The notes beneath the pieces are model-generated. The model saw nothing but the letters and a program-made list of their open reading frames with translations, ran no database searches and had not been told where the DNA came from. The translations under genes and the position numbers were made by a program. This document shows, one piece after another, positions 25,321-33,474 of a stretch of 64,000 nt of DNA; positions within the stretch are counted from its first letter, which is position 1, and the number at the start of each line of letters is the position of its first letter. The stretch comes from Reyranellaceae bacterium (lineage in GTDB: Bacteria; Pseudomonadota; Alphaproteobacteria; Reyranellales; Reyranellaceae): positions 1 to 64,000 of the forward strand of contig JALHMM010000024.1 in NCBI GenBank assembly GCA_022844045.1. The letters run 5' to 3'.

Positions 25321-26565
25321 ATGTCGCATGATCCCAACCAACCCGGACTCATCGGCCGACGCCGCCTGTTGAGCGGCGCATCGGCGCTCGGCGCCGCCGG
25401 CTGGGTGGCCGGCGGCGCGGGCGGTTGGATGCTCGCGCCCAAGGGCGCCGCGGCCGCCGATGCGATCAAGATGGGCATCGCCACCGACATCACCGGCGCG
25501 ATCGCGCCGTCGGGCAACGCCAACTGGCAGGTCGCGCAGTTCGCCGTCGAGCAGATCAACAAGGCGGGCGGCGTCGCCGGCCGGCAGATCACGCTCTTCC
25601 TCGAGGACACCGCGTCGGATCCCAAGATCGCCGTCGGCAATGTCCGCAAGCTGATCCAGGAGCGCAAGGTCGACGTCGTGCTGGGCGGTATCACCTCGGC
25701 GATGCGCCAGGCGATCAAGGACCCGATCGTCAACCGCGGCCGCACGCTCTACATCTATCCGCAGCTCTACGAAGGCCAGGAGTGCACGAAGAACCTGTTC
25801 TGCACCGGCCCGACGCCGGCGCAGCAATGCGATGAGCTGATACCCTACATCATCAAGACGCTGGGCAAGAAGCGCTTCGCCATGCCCAGCGCCAACTACG
25901 TCTGGCCGCAGCTGCTGAACAAGTATGCGCGCAAGGTGATCGAGGCGAATGGCGGCGAGGTCGTGTTCGAGGAGTACTACCCGCTCGACCAGCCCGAGTA
26001 CTCGGCGACAATCGGCAAGATCAGGGACGGCAAGGTCGACGTGGTGTTCAACACCGTGATCCCGCCCGGCCTGCAGCCCTTCGTGAAGCAGCTCTACGAA
26101 TCGGGCTTCCAGCGGAACGGCGGCGTCCTCTCGTGCGTCTACTACGACGAGAACCTGCTGAACTATCACCCGGCGCAGGAGATGGAGGGGCTCTACAGCT
26201 GCCTCGACTATTTCCAGTCGATCAACGATCCGTTCAGCAAGCAGCTCCAGGCCGACTACGCCAAGAAGTTCCCCGACACCAAGTTCCTGTTCACCGCCGG
26301 CTCGGCGGCGACCGGCATGTATCGCGGCGTGAAGTTCTACGAGGCGGCGGTGAGGGCGACCGGCGGCAAGCTCGATCGCGACTCGGTCGCCGCGGCGATG
26401 GACAAGGCCAAGATCGAGCAGGGCCCCGGCGGCGGCGCCGAGATGGTGCCGGGCAAGATGCACTGCAAGATGAACATGTATGTCGCGCAGTGCAAAGTCG
26501 ACGCCGGCAAGACCCGCTACGACGTCATCAACAGCTTCAAGATGGTCGATCCCAAGGAATGCTGA
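25321..26565 (+). CDS. Urea/short-chain-amide-type ABC transporter substrate-binding protein
   Basis: A 414-residue periplasmic receptor. The N terminus carries a Tat-like signal (IGRRRLLSGASALGAAGW, cleavage near AAAADA). The mature part has GIATDITGAIAPSGNAN, TLYIYPQLYEGQECTKNLFC (a tyrosine-rich ligand stretch with a likely disulfide) and NYVWPQLLNKYA, and ends with PGGGAEMVPGKMHCKMNMYVA, a block I associate with FmdD/UrtA-type receptors. It starts two bases after the permease stop. Most likely ligands are urea, formamide or acetamide-like amides, given the amidase in the same operon. Confidence 0.92.
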   Translation: MSHDPNQPGLIGRRRLLSGASALGAAGWVAGGAGGWMLAPKGAAAADAIKMGIATDITGAIAPSGNANWQVAQFAVEQINKAGGVAGRQITLFLEDTASDPKIAVGNVRKLIQERKVDVVLGGITSAMRQAIKDPIVNRGRTLYIYPQLYEGQECTKNLFCTGPTPAQQCDELIPYIIKTLGKKRFAMPSANYVWPQLLNKYARKVIEANGGEVVFEEYYPLDQPEYSATIGKIRDGKVDVVFNTVIPPGLQPFVKQLYESGFQRNGGVLSCVYYDENLLNYHPAQEMEGLYSCLDYFQSINDPFSKQLQADYAKKFPDTKFLFTAGSAATGMYRGVKFYEAAVRATGGKLDRDSVAAAMDKAKIEQGPGGGAEMVPGKMHCKMNMYVAQCKVDAGKTRYDVINSFKMVDPKEC

Positions 26566-27644
26566 ACGAGGTGGGTGTCGGCGCTGAGGCGGCGCCTGTG
26601 GACCAGGAGCGTACGGCACCGGCAAGCGGCAAGCCCGCTTCCCGGCGCCGGTTTCCCACCGGTGTGCTGCCGATTGTCGAGGCGGTGACGTTGGTGGTGG
26701 CGATCGCCGTGCCGTTTGCGTTCGCCGAGCGTACGGACCTGGTGACGCTGGCGACCAACGTGTTGATCCTCTCGCTGCTGGCCATCAGCTTCGACCTGTG
26801 CTGGGGCCTGTCGGGCATCATGAGCTTCGGCCAGGCCCTGTTCTTCGGCGTGGCGGGCTACGCCATCGCGCTGGTCGGCCGCGATCTCCAGTTCAGCGAG
26901 CTGTGGGGAACCTTGCCGCTTGCGTTGCTGGTGGGATTCGTTCTGTCGGCGTTGTTCGCGGCGTTCCTGCTATTGGGCCGCAAGCCGCCGACGACGATCT
27001 TCGTCGCGCTGGGAACACTCACCGGCTCCTATGCGGCCGAGCGCCTGGTGTCGGGCTGGCAGTATGTCGGCGCCGGCAACGGCCTGTCCTCGGTCAAGCT
27101 GCTGAAGATCGGCGCCTACGAGTTCGTCGAAGGGACGACCTTCTACTGCCTGGCGCTGGCCATCCTGCTGCTGGTCTATGGCGGCGCGCGATTCCTCAAG
27201 CGCTCGCAGCTGGGACTCGTGCTGGCGGGCATGCGCCAGAACGAGGAGCGGCTGGCGTTCTTCGGCTACCGCGTGCAGCTCTTCAAGGCGCTGGTCTTCT
27301 CGCTCGCCGGCGCGGTCGCCGGCCTGGGCGGCGCGCTCTACAGCTACCACCAGGGCTTCATCGGTCCCGGCAACATGGGCCCCGGCCTGTCCACGGCGGC
27401 GGTGATCTACTGCCTGTTCGGCGGCTCGGGCACGATCATCGGCCCGATCCTCGGCACCGCCGCGGTCGAGGTGCTGTCCTACGTGCTGGCCGATGTCGAC
27501 GCGATCAAGCGCTTCTGGCCGGTGATCCTGGGCGCCGTGCTGCTGATCGTCGTGATGTTCCAGCCCAAGGGCATCCTTGGCCTGTTCGTGTCCGAACGCG
27601 AGCGCATCGGCAGCTATGGCGTGCGCCGCAAGGACAAGGGCTGA
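26559..27644 (+). CDS. Urea/short-chain-amide-type ABC transporter permease (UrtC/LivM-like)
   Basis: A 361-residue inner-membrane permease. After a polar N-terminal tail of about 38 residues come roughly ten hydrophobic segments, with WGLSGIMSFGQALFFGVAGYAIA, YSYHQGFIGPGNMGPGLSTAAVIYCLFGGSGTIIGPILG and VMFQPKGILGLF as family marks. The ATG at 26559 overlaps the receptor gene's stop by seven bases; a GTG at 26571 is an alternative since neither has a good ribosome-binding site. It pairs with the first permease to form the membrane channel. Confidence 0.9.
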   Translation: MLNEVGVGAEAAPVDQERTAPASGKPASRRRFPTGVLPIVEAVTLVVAIAVPFAFAERTDLVTLATNVLILSLLAISFDLCWGLSGIMSFGQALFFGVAGYAIALVGRDLQFSELWGTLPLALLVGFVLSALFAAFLLLGRKPPTTIFVALGTLTGSYAAERLVSGWQYVGAGNGLSSVKLLKIGAYEFVEGTTFYCLALAILLLVYGGARFLKRSQLGLVLAGMRQNEERLAFFGYRVQLFKALVFSLAGAVAGLGGALYSYHQGFIGPGNMGPGLSTAAVIYCLFGGSGTIIGPILGTAAVEVLSYVLADVDAIKRFWPVILGAVLLIVVMFQPKGILGLFVSERERIGSYGVRRKDKG

Positions 27645-27647
27645 GCC

Positions 27648-28382
27648 ATGGCGCTGCTGGAGATCCGTGGTGTCGGCAAGTCGTTTCGCGGGCTGCGCGC
27701 GCTCGATGGCGTCGACATCGACGTACAGGCCGGTTCGTTCCACGGACTGATCGGGCCCAACGGCTCGGGCAAGAGCACGCTGCTTAAGGCGATCGCCGGC
27801 GCGCATTTCGCCGACAGCGGCAGCATCACTTTCGCCGGCCGCGACATCACCCGCGCCACGCCCTACGAGCGCGCCCGCGCCGGGCTCAGCCTGAAGTTCC
27901 AGATCACCGCCGTGCTGCCGGAGATCACCACCTACGACAACATCCTGCTGGCGGCGCAATCCGGCGAGACGATGACCAGCCTGCTGTTTTCCCGCCGCCG
28001 GCGCGCGCTCGACGACGAGGTCTGGTCGCTGCTCGAGCGCTTCCGCCTCGCGGAGCGCGCGCACGATCCGGCCGGCGAGCTCAGCCACGGCCAGCAGCAA
28101 TGGCTGGAGATCGCGATGGCGCTGGCGTTGAAGCCCAAGCTGCTGCTGCTCGACGAGCCGACCGGCGGCATGAGCCCGCAGGAGCGTCGCGTCACTGGCG
28201 AACTGCTGGAGCCGATCAAGTCCGACTGCGCGCTGGTGATCGTCGAGCACGACCTGCATTTCATCCGCGACATCTGCGACCAGCTGACAGTGCTCGACCA
28301 GGGCAAGGTGCTCGACCAGGGCGACGTCGAATCGATCCAGCGCTCCGCCAAGGTCCAGCAAGTGTATACGACCCGTGTCTGA
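27648..28382 (+). CDS. ABC transporter ATP-binding protein (UrtD/LivG-like)
   Basis: A 244-residue ATPase. Walker A is GPNGSGKST at about residue 36, the signature is LSHGQQQWLEIAMAL, Walker B is LLLLDEPTGGMSP, and the H-loop is VIVEHDLHF. The LSHGQ..WLEI signature is the form I associate with urea/amide UrtD-type ATPases rather than LivG. It starts three bases after the permease stop and powers uptake together with the next gene. Confidence 0.93.
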   Translation: MALLEIRGVGKSFRGLRALDGVDIDVQAGSFHGLIGPNGSGKSTLLKAIAGAHFADSGSITFAGRDITRATPYERARAGLSLKFQITAVLPEITTYDNILLAAQSGETMTSLLFSRRRRALDDEVWSLLERFRLAERAHDPAGELSHGQQQWLEIAMALALKPKLLLLDEPTGGMSPQERRVTGELLEPIKSDCALVIVEHDLHFIRDICDQLTVLDQGKVLDQGDVESIQRSAKVQQVYTTRV

Positions 28383-29076
28383 CGCCGCGCTCCTTACAGT
28401 GCAGGACCTCAACGCCGGCTACGGCCGCAGCCAGGTGCTGTTCGACGTGTCGCTGACGGCGCCGGCGCGCGGCGGCGTCGCCATTCTTGGCCGCAACGGC
28501 GCGGGCAAGTCGACCCTGTTGCGGACGTTGTTCGGCGAGCTTCCGCCGCTGTCGGGAGCAATCGTTTTCTCGGGTGCGCCGGTCGGCGCGATGCCGGCCG
28601 AGGAGCGTATCCGGCGCGGCCTCGGCTACGTGCCCCAGGAGTATGCGATCTTCTCCAAGCTGTCGGTGCGCGAGAACCTTGTGCTCGGCGCCATCCGACA
28701 GCCCAAGCGCAACGCGATCGACGATGCGCTCGATTTCTTCCCCAAGCTGGCGCAGCGCCTGGATCAGACGGCGGGCACGCTCTCGGGTGGCGAGCGCAAG
28801 ATGCTGGCGATCGGCCGCGCCATTCTAGGCCGGCCGCGCCTGCTGATGCTCGATGAGCCGACCGAGGGTGTCTGGGTCGGCGTGATCGAGGAGATCGCCG
28901 ATCGGCTGCGCCTGCTGTCGCGCGAGATGACGGTGATCCTCGTCGAGCAGCACATCGAGCTCGCGCTGGATCTCGCGGACTACGCCTACGTCATGGACCG
29001 CGGCCGTATCGCGCTGGAAGGCACCGCGTCCGCGGTCAAGTCAGATCCCGCTCTCATCACGCATCTCGCGCCTTAA
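28375..29076 (+). CDS. ABC transporter ATP-binding protein (UrtE/LivF-like)
   Basis: A 233-residue ATPase starting at a GTG that overlaps the previous gene by eight bases. Walker A is GRNGAGKST, the Q-loop region is GYVPQEYAIFSKLSVRENL, the signature is LSGGERKMLAIGRAI, Walker B is LLMLDEPTEGVW and the H-loop is VILVEQHIEL. After Walker B the usual GIQP/GLAP stretch reads GVWVGV, a departure that could alter the dimer interface. All residues needed for ATP hydrolysis are present. It completes the five-part transporter. Confidence 0.92.
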   Translation: MSDAALLTVQDLNAGYGRSQVLFDVSLTAPARGGVAILGRNGAGKSTLLRTLFGELPPLSGAIVFSGAPVGAMPAEERIRRGLGYVPQEYAIFSKLSVRENLVLGAIRQPKRNAIDDALDFFPKLAQRLDQTAGTLSGGERKMLAIGRAILGRPRLLMLDEPTEGVWVGVIEEIADRLRLLSREMTVILVEQHIELALDLADYAYVMDRGRIALEGTASAVKSDPALITHLAP

Positions 29077-29086
29077 GGAGGAAATC

Positions 29087-30601
29087 ATGGCAGTGCAAGT
29101 TCCGACGCCGACGCAATTGCGCGCAGCCGCCGATGAAATCGGCCTGTCGCTGACCGACGCCGACGTCACGTCCTTTATCGAGCTGATCCGTCCCAGCATC
29201 GGCGCCTACAACGTCGTCGACGCGATGCCCGACAACCTGCCGGAAGTGAAGTATCCGCGCACGCCAGGGAAGCGACCTGCGCCGGAAGAGAACAAGCACA
29301 ACGCCTGGTACTACAAGACGACGGTGAAGGGCGCCGCCGACGGCAAGCTCAAGGGCAAGACCGTGGCGCTCAAGGACAACATCATGCTGGCCGGCGTGCC
29401 GATGATGAACGGCGCCTCGACACTCGAAGGCTATGTCCCCGACATCGACGCCACGGTCGTGCAGCGCGTGCTGGATGCCGGCGCCACGATCCTCGGCAAG
29501 ACGCATTGCGAGTATTACTGCATGTCCGGCGGCAGCCATACCAATGCCGCCGGCGCGGTGCACAACCCGTTCAAGATGGGCTACTCGGCTGGCGGTTCAT
29601 CGTCGGGCAGCGCGGTCGTGGTGGCGCTGGGCGAGGCCGACATGGCGCTGGGCGGCGACCAGGGCGGCTCGATCCGCATGCCCGCCTCGTTCAGCGGCAT
29701 TTACGGCATGAAGCCGACGCATGGGTTGGTGCCCTATACCGGCATCATGCCGATCGAGATCTATGTCGATCACACCGGGCCGATGACCAACACGGTGGCC
29801 GACAACGCATTGCTGCTGGAGGTCTTGGCCGGACCGGACGGTTACGACCCGCGCCAGTACAATGTGAAGACCCACGCCTACACCAAGTCGCTCGAGGGCG
29901 GCGTGAAGGGCATGAAGATCGGCGTGGTGAAGGAAGGCTTCCAGCAGGCGAACGCCGAGGAGACGGTGAACGCCAAGGTGCGCAAGGCGGCGAAGCATTT
30001 CGAATCGCTCGGCGCCATCGTCGAGGAGGTGTCGATCCCCATGCATCTGGTGGCGCCGGCGCTGTGGACGCCGATCGGCACCGAGGGCATGACGCAGACG
30101 ATGATGTACGGCGACGGCTATGGCGTGAGCCGGCCGGACCTCTACGTGACCAGTCTGATGGACTTCCACCGCCACTGGCGCAGCCGTGCCAACGAGCTGT
30201 CGGAGACCACCAAGATCTTCCTGATGCTGGGCACCTATATCCGCAAGAACTACGGCAGCCGCTATTACGGCAAGGCGATGAACATCACCCGCCTGCTCAC
30301 CGCGGCCTATGACGCGGCGCTGGCCAAGCACGACCTGCTGCTGATGCCGACGACGCCGATCAAGGCGACGCCGCTGCCGCCGCCCGACGCGCCGCGCGAG
30401 CTCTACGTCGAACGCGCGCTGAACATGATCTCCAACACCGCGCCGTTCGACATCTCGCATCATCCGTCGATGGCGCTGCCCTGCGGCTTCATCGACGGGC
30501 TGCCGGCCTCGGTGATGCTCACGGGTAAGCACTTCGACGAGCCCACGATCTATCGCGCGGCCTTCGCCTTCGAGCAGTCCGGCGACTGGAAGTCGATGTA
30601 G
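29087..30601 (+). CDS. Amidase-signature amidase, aliphatic/nitrile-pathway type
   Basis: A 504-residue amidase-signature enzyme hydrolysing R-CONH2 to acid and ammonia. The catalytic triad is Lys96 in VALKDN, the cis-Ser of GGSSSGS (residues 169-175) and Ser195 in GGDQGGSIR. The DQGGS variant and the long N-terminal helical region (PTPTQLRAAADEIGLSL) match the amidases linked to nitrile hydratase in actinobacteria and proteobacteria rather than GatA. It lies ten bases after the last ABC gene with AAGGAGG ahead. It is the enzymatic step of the locus, with ammonia as the nitrogen product (inference). Confidence 0.92.
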   Translation: MAVQVPTPTQLRAAADEIGLSLTDADVTSFIELIRPSIGAYNVVDAMPDNLPEVKYPRTPGKRPAPEENKHNAWYYKTTVKGAADGKLKGKTVALKDNIMLAGVPMMNGASTLEGYVPDIDATVVQRVLDAGATILGKTHCEYYCMSGGSHTNAAGAVHNPFKMGYSAGGSSSGSAVVVALGEADMALGGDQGGSIRMPASFSGIYGMKPTHGLVPYTGIMPIEIYVDHTGPMTNTVADNALLLEVLAGPDGYDPRQYNVKTHAYTKSLEGGVKGMKIGVVKEGFQQANAEETVNAKVRKAAKHFESLGAIVEEVSIPMHLVAPALWTPIGTEGMTQTMMYGDGYGVSRPDLYVTSLMDFHRHWRSRANELSETTKIFLMLGTYIRKNYGSRYYGKAMNITRLLTAAYDAALAKHDLLLMPTTPIKATPLPPPDAPRELYVERALNMISNTAPFDISHHPSMALPCGFIDGLPASVMLTGKHFDEPTIYRAAFAFEQSGDWKSM

Positions 30602-30607
30602 CCTTTA

Positions 30608-30729
30608 CCTTCCCCCGGAGGGGGAAGGTGGTGCGGAGCGACGGATGGGGGATGTTGAAGACTGACTCCTGCGTTCGTCTTCGACATCCCCCATCCGCCC
30701 TTCGGGCACCTTCCCCCTCCGGGGGAAGG
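30608..30729. repeat. Palindromic intergenic repeat, short form (122 bp)
   Basis: Perfect terminal hairpins lie at 30608-30628 and 30709-30729 (CCTTCCCCC...GGGGGAAGG). Inner arms 30642-30662 and 30677-30697 are 21 bases with one mismatch, enclosing a 14-base loop. It lies between convergent genes (amidase and the cyclase fusion). This is the closest relative of the copy at 8359-8480, about 22 kb away. Confidence 0.9.
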
Positions 30730-30766
30730 TATTTGTCGTCAGTCGTCTCGGCGCCCGGGCTGACAG

Positions 30767-31963
30767 TCAACCGTTGAACCGCCACGCCTTGATGCGGCCG
30801 ACGTTCTTGGCGTCGATCGGTGGCGTCTCGGCGAACTGTGCCGCCGCGGCGTCGTCGAGCGTCTGGTGGAAACGGTTGCTGACGACGATCTCGCCGGGGC
30901 CGGCGGTCGCCATCAGCCGCGCCGCCATGTTCACCGCGTCGCCGATGAAGCCGTAGTGCCGGGAAGAGAAGGCGCGCAGGCGCATCAGGTTGAGATCGCC
31001 CATGGCGATGCCGAGATGCACGCCCTTGGCGTCCTGCACGCGATCGATGCGCCGCTGCCAGTGGTCCGACACGGACTCGCCGATATCGATCAGCCGGCGC
31101 GCGCAGCCGAGCGCCGCCTCGGCGTCGCCGCGCCGCGGGGTGGGATAGCCGAACACGCCGATCACCTCGTCGCCGACGAACTTGTCCATCATGCCGCCGG
31201 CATCGAGCACGGCCTGGCGCGCCTGCGAGTAGAACGAGGTCAGGGCCAGGCGCACCAGCGCATCGTCGCGCGTGTCGCGCACGTAGCTGGAGAAAGCGCA
31301 GAGATCGGCGATGACGATGATGATGTCGCGATAGGTGCCGGGCTGCATCACGTCGTCGGGGCCGAAGCCGCGCTCGCGGTGCAGGCGCGCCAAGGTCCAC
31401 GGGCTGAAGTGCCAGAGCAGGGTCGGCATCATGCGTTCGTCCGCGGCCGTGCCGAACGCCGACCGCCACTCGGCGCGCATCACCGCGTCGCGAATCAGGC
31501 GCAGGCTGCCGCCGCTGAAGCCGTCGAGATCGAGGCCAAAGCCGGCCTGCACGCGCGCCAGCAGCTCGCGCTCGCCCCAGGCTTCGATGGCGAGATCGGG
31601 CGACAGGCGCTCGCGCAGGCGGCCGAGCGTGCCGCTCCAATCGTCGCCGTCGACCAGATCGCTGACCAGCAGCAGCCGGCGGGCGTCGGAGTCGGGATTG
31701 TGCTCGTACTTGCGCGCCAGGCGCTCGATCAGCTCGCGGCCGCTATAGCCCCATTTGACCTCGACGAAGTACGGCGCGGCGCCGTCGGGCGCGACATGGA
31801 GGTCGGCGAAGGCGGCGGACCTGCCGAGCGACACCTCGCGCCGCACCTTGATCGCCTCGGCCGCGAGATGGTCGCGTGCGACGTGATCCATGCGGCAGAG
31901 CTCGCCGCAAATCTCCTCGAGGAAGAGGCGGACCTCGCCGAGATCGGGCGCGCCGTCCGACAT
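30767..31963 (-). CDS. PD-(D/E)XK-like domain fused to a class III nucleotide cyclase domain
   Basis: A 398-residue cytosolic protein. Residues 30-105 carry a nuclease-fold pattern: Asp54 in FADLHV, then FVEVKWG with Glu68-Val-Lys70, followed by the strand RRLLLVSD. Residues 205-398 form a class III cyclase domain with metal ligands Asp220 (IADL) and Asp265 (VGDE), the base-contact Lys261 and the transition-state Asn345/Arg349 (AVNMAAR). The residue that normally fixes purine choice as Asp is Gly338 (HYGFIGD). So it is probably an active cyclase, with nucleotide specificity uncertain. The N-terminal domain may cut or only bind nucleic acid, or may be a degenerate sensor. Its ATG shares a base with the stop of the enolase-superfamily gene before it (TGATG), so the two are coupled. 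Confidence 0.75.
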   Translation of the reverse strand: MSDGAPDLGEVRLFLEEICGELCRMDHVARDHLAAEAIKVRREVSLGRSAAFADLHVAPDGAAPYFVEVKWGYSGRELIERLARKYEHNPDSDARRLLLVSDLVDGDDWSGTLGRLRERLSPDLAIEAWGERELLARVQAGFGLDLDGFSGGSLRLIRDAVMRAEWRSAFGTAADERMMPTLLWHFSPWTLARLHRERGFGPDDVMQPGTYRDIIIVIADLCAFSSYVRDTRDDALVRLALTSFYSQARQAVLDAGGMMDKFVGDEVIGVFGYPTPRRGDAEAALGCARRLIDIGESVSDHWQRRIDRVQDAKGVHLGIAMGDLNLMRLRAFSSRHYGFIGDAVNMAARLMATAGPGEIVVSNRFHQTLDDAAAAQFAETPPIDAKNVGRIKAWRFNG

Positions 31964-33105
31964 CAATGGCTCTCCCGCCGGTCGGTCAGCCAACGACCGC
32001 AGGACTCCAGGTCGGGCTCGACGCCGATGCCCGGCGCGCCCGGAATTGGCAATGCGCCGTCGCGCAGCGTCGGTACGGCGACCAACGCGGTGCGCAGCGG
32101 GTTGTCGTTGGCGTCGATCTCCAGGCAGCCGGCGCCGCCGACGGCCGCGAGCGCGTGGGCGGAGTGCATCAAGCCCACGCCACCGCTCAGCCAATGTGGG
32201 CAGTAGCGCTTGCTGGCGGCCACGGCGGCGCGGCCGACCGCGACGCAGCCGCTGACGCCGCCCCATTTGCCGATATCAGGCTGGATCACCTGCAGCACGC
32301 CGCCATGCGCCGCCGACATCAGATCGTCACCGCGCAGGTTCTCGCCGCCGGCCAGCGGCACTTCATAGGCGGCCGCGCAGGCGCGCCACTCGGCCTCTGG
32401 CCGGTCGGCGACGATCGGCTCCTCGACCCAGTCGAGCGCGAACCCGGCCATGACGGGCGCCAAGCGCACCGCCTGCTCGATGCTCCAGCCCTGATTGACG
32501 TCGACCATCAGCCGCTCGTCCGCGCGCAGCACCTGACGCAACGCGCGGAGGTTGGCCACATCGGTGTCCTCACCGAAACCGATCTTCTGCTTGAACGCGC
32601 GGTAGCCCTCGGCGCGCTTGCGCTCGACGATCGCCGGGCCGTCACCGGGATTGATGCCGCTGGCATAGACCGGCACTGCGTCCAACGCGCCGCCGAGCAG
32701 GGCGCAGAGCGGCATCCCGGCGCGCCGCGCGGCGAGGTCCCACACCGCCTGGTCGAGCCCGGCCAAAGCCGCGGCCAGCGGGCCGGGCTCGCCGCTCTGC
32801 ACCGCCCAGACATGGGTCGCGGCGCTGAGCGTGCGCCAGAGAGCGGCGGGATCGCCCACCGTCTGACGCAATGCGCGCGGCGCCACGGCGGCGTGCAACA
32901 CGCGCGCGCGATGCTCGGCGCCATAGGACGGGAAGTTGCTCCAGATCTCGCCCCAGCCATGCGCGCCGTCGCGATCCTCGACGCGCACCAGCACCGCCAC
33001 GCGATCGGTGAAGGTGCCGAAGGCGGCGATCACCGGCTTGTCGATCGGCACGCGCAAGACGAAGGTCTCGATGCGCGCGATGGTGAAGGGGGAGGGTAGA
33101 GACAT
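31963..33105 (-). CDS. Mandelate racemase/muconate lactonizing enzyme family protein (copy 4)
   Basis: A 380-residue enolase-superfamily enzyme. Motifs are FKQKIGFG (KxK), VDVNQGW (metal Asp), VEEPI (metal Glu), GGEN (metal Glu) and CPHWLSGGVG with the catalytic His, so it is a complete member of the mandelate racemase subgroup. It lacks a transporter or dehydrogenase partner next to it; instead its stop codon overlaps the start of the nuclease-fold/cyclase gene. That coupling of a metabolic enzyme to a signalling protein is unusual. Substrate unknown. Confidence 0.9.
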   Translation of the reverse strand: MSLPSPFTIARIETFVLRVPIDKPVIAAFGTFTDRVAVLVRVEDRDGAHGWGEIWSNFPSYGAEHRARVLHAAVAPRALRQTVGDPAALWRTLSAATHVWAVQSGEPGPLAAALAGLDQAVWDLAARRAGMPLCALLGGALDAVPVYASGINPGDGPAIVERKRAEGYRAFKQKIGFGEDTDVANLRALRQVLRADERLMVDVNQGWSIEQAVRLAPVMAGFALDWVEEPIVADRPEAEWRACAAAYEVPLAGGENLRGDDLMSAAHGGVLQVIQPDIGKWGGVSGCVAVGRAAVAASKRYCPHWLSGGVGLMHSAHALAAVGGAGCLEIDANDNPLRTALVAVPTLRDGALPIPGAPGIGVEPDLESCGRWLTDRRESH

Positions 33106-33150
33106 GTCGGACGCGATCTAGCCGCGTCCGACACGATTGGGCAACGCCGA

Positions 33151-33399
33151 TCAGGCACGCTCGGCGATCAGGTCGACCAGGGCGCCGAAGGTCGGCACGT
33201 GTGAGAGATCGTCGTCGCTCAGCGTCACGCCGATGCGCCGCTCGACGCCCAGCGCCACTTCGATGGCGTCGAGCGAATCGCCCAGCGCCTCGGGCATCGG
33301 CGTTTCGTCGTCGATCGCCGCCGGTGAGCGGCCCAGCGCCACGACGATCTCCCCGATCGCCTCGCGCGTCCAACACGCCTCATGCCTGACCGTGATCAT
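33151..33399 (-). CDS. Stand-alone acyl carrier protein
   Basis: An 82-residue carrier protein. The LGDSLDAIEVALGVERRIGV segment carries Ser42, the phosphopantetheine attachment site (DSL), on helix II of a four-helix bundle. It is too divergent from housekeeping AcpP to be the main fatty-acid carrier; stand-alone ACPs of this kind serve special lipids or natural products. No ketosynthase or adenylating enzyme adjoins it. It has a strong AGGAGGG ribosome-binding site and a promoter whose -10 box is covered by a palindrome matching the TetR-type site upstream of the divergent regulator gene. Confidence 0.85.
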   Translation of the reverse strand: MITVRHEACWTREAIGEIVVALGRSPAAIDDETPMPEALGDSLDAIEVALGVERRIGVTLSDDDLSHVPTFGALVDLIAERA

Positions 33400-33423
33400 C
33401 GTTCCCTCCTGTGAAACGATTTA

Positions 33424-33440
33424 ATTGAACACTGTTCAAT
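33424..33440. promoter_or_regulatory. Palindromic operator O1 at the ACP promoter
   Basis: A perfect 8-1-8 palindrome, ATTGAACA-C-TGTTCAAT. It overlaps the -10 box of the acyl carrier protein promoter by two bases and shares 15 of 17 positions with O2 at 33475-33491. Size and symmetry are those of a TetR-family dimer site. Confidence 0.75.
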
Positions 33441-33467
33441 ATTGAGGCTTGCGCCCACGCGAGTCAA
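33439..33467 (-). promoter_or_regulatory. Sigma-70-type promoter for the acyl carrier protein gene
   Basis: On the minus strand TTGACT (33467-33462) and CAATAT (33444-33439) are 17 bases apart, close to consensus. The -10 box runs into operator O1, so a bound repressor would block this promoter directly. Confidence 0.6.
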
Positions 33468-33474
33468 CGGAAAT

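Noticed and set aside
25315-26625. 436-codon antisense frame over the amide receptor gene
   Set aside because: Shadow frame; the plus-strand gene has a signal peptide and family motifs.
30767-31963. A Pycsar or CBASS antiphage system
   Set aside because: No separate effector (TIR, membrane-spanning or phosphorylase-type) or other defence gene is nearby; the fusion is reported as unusual without assigning it to a defence system.
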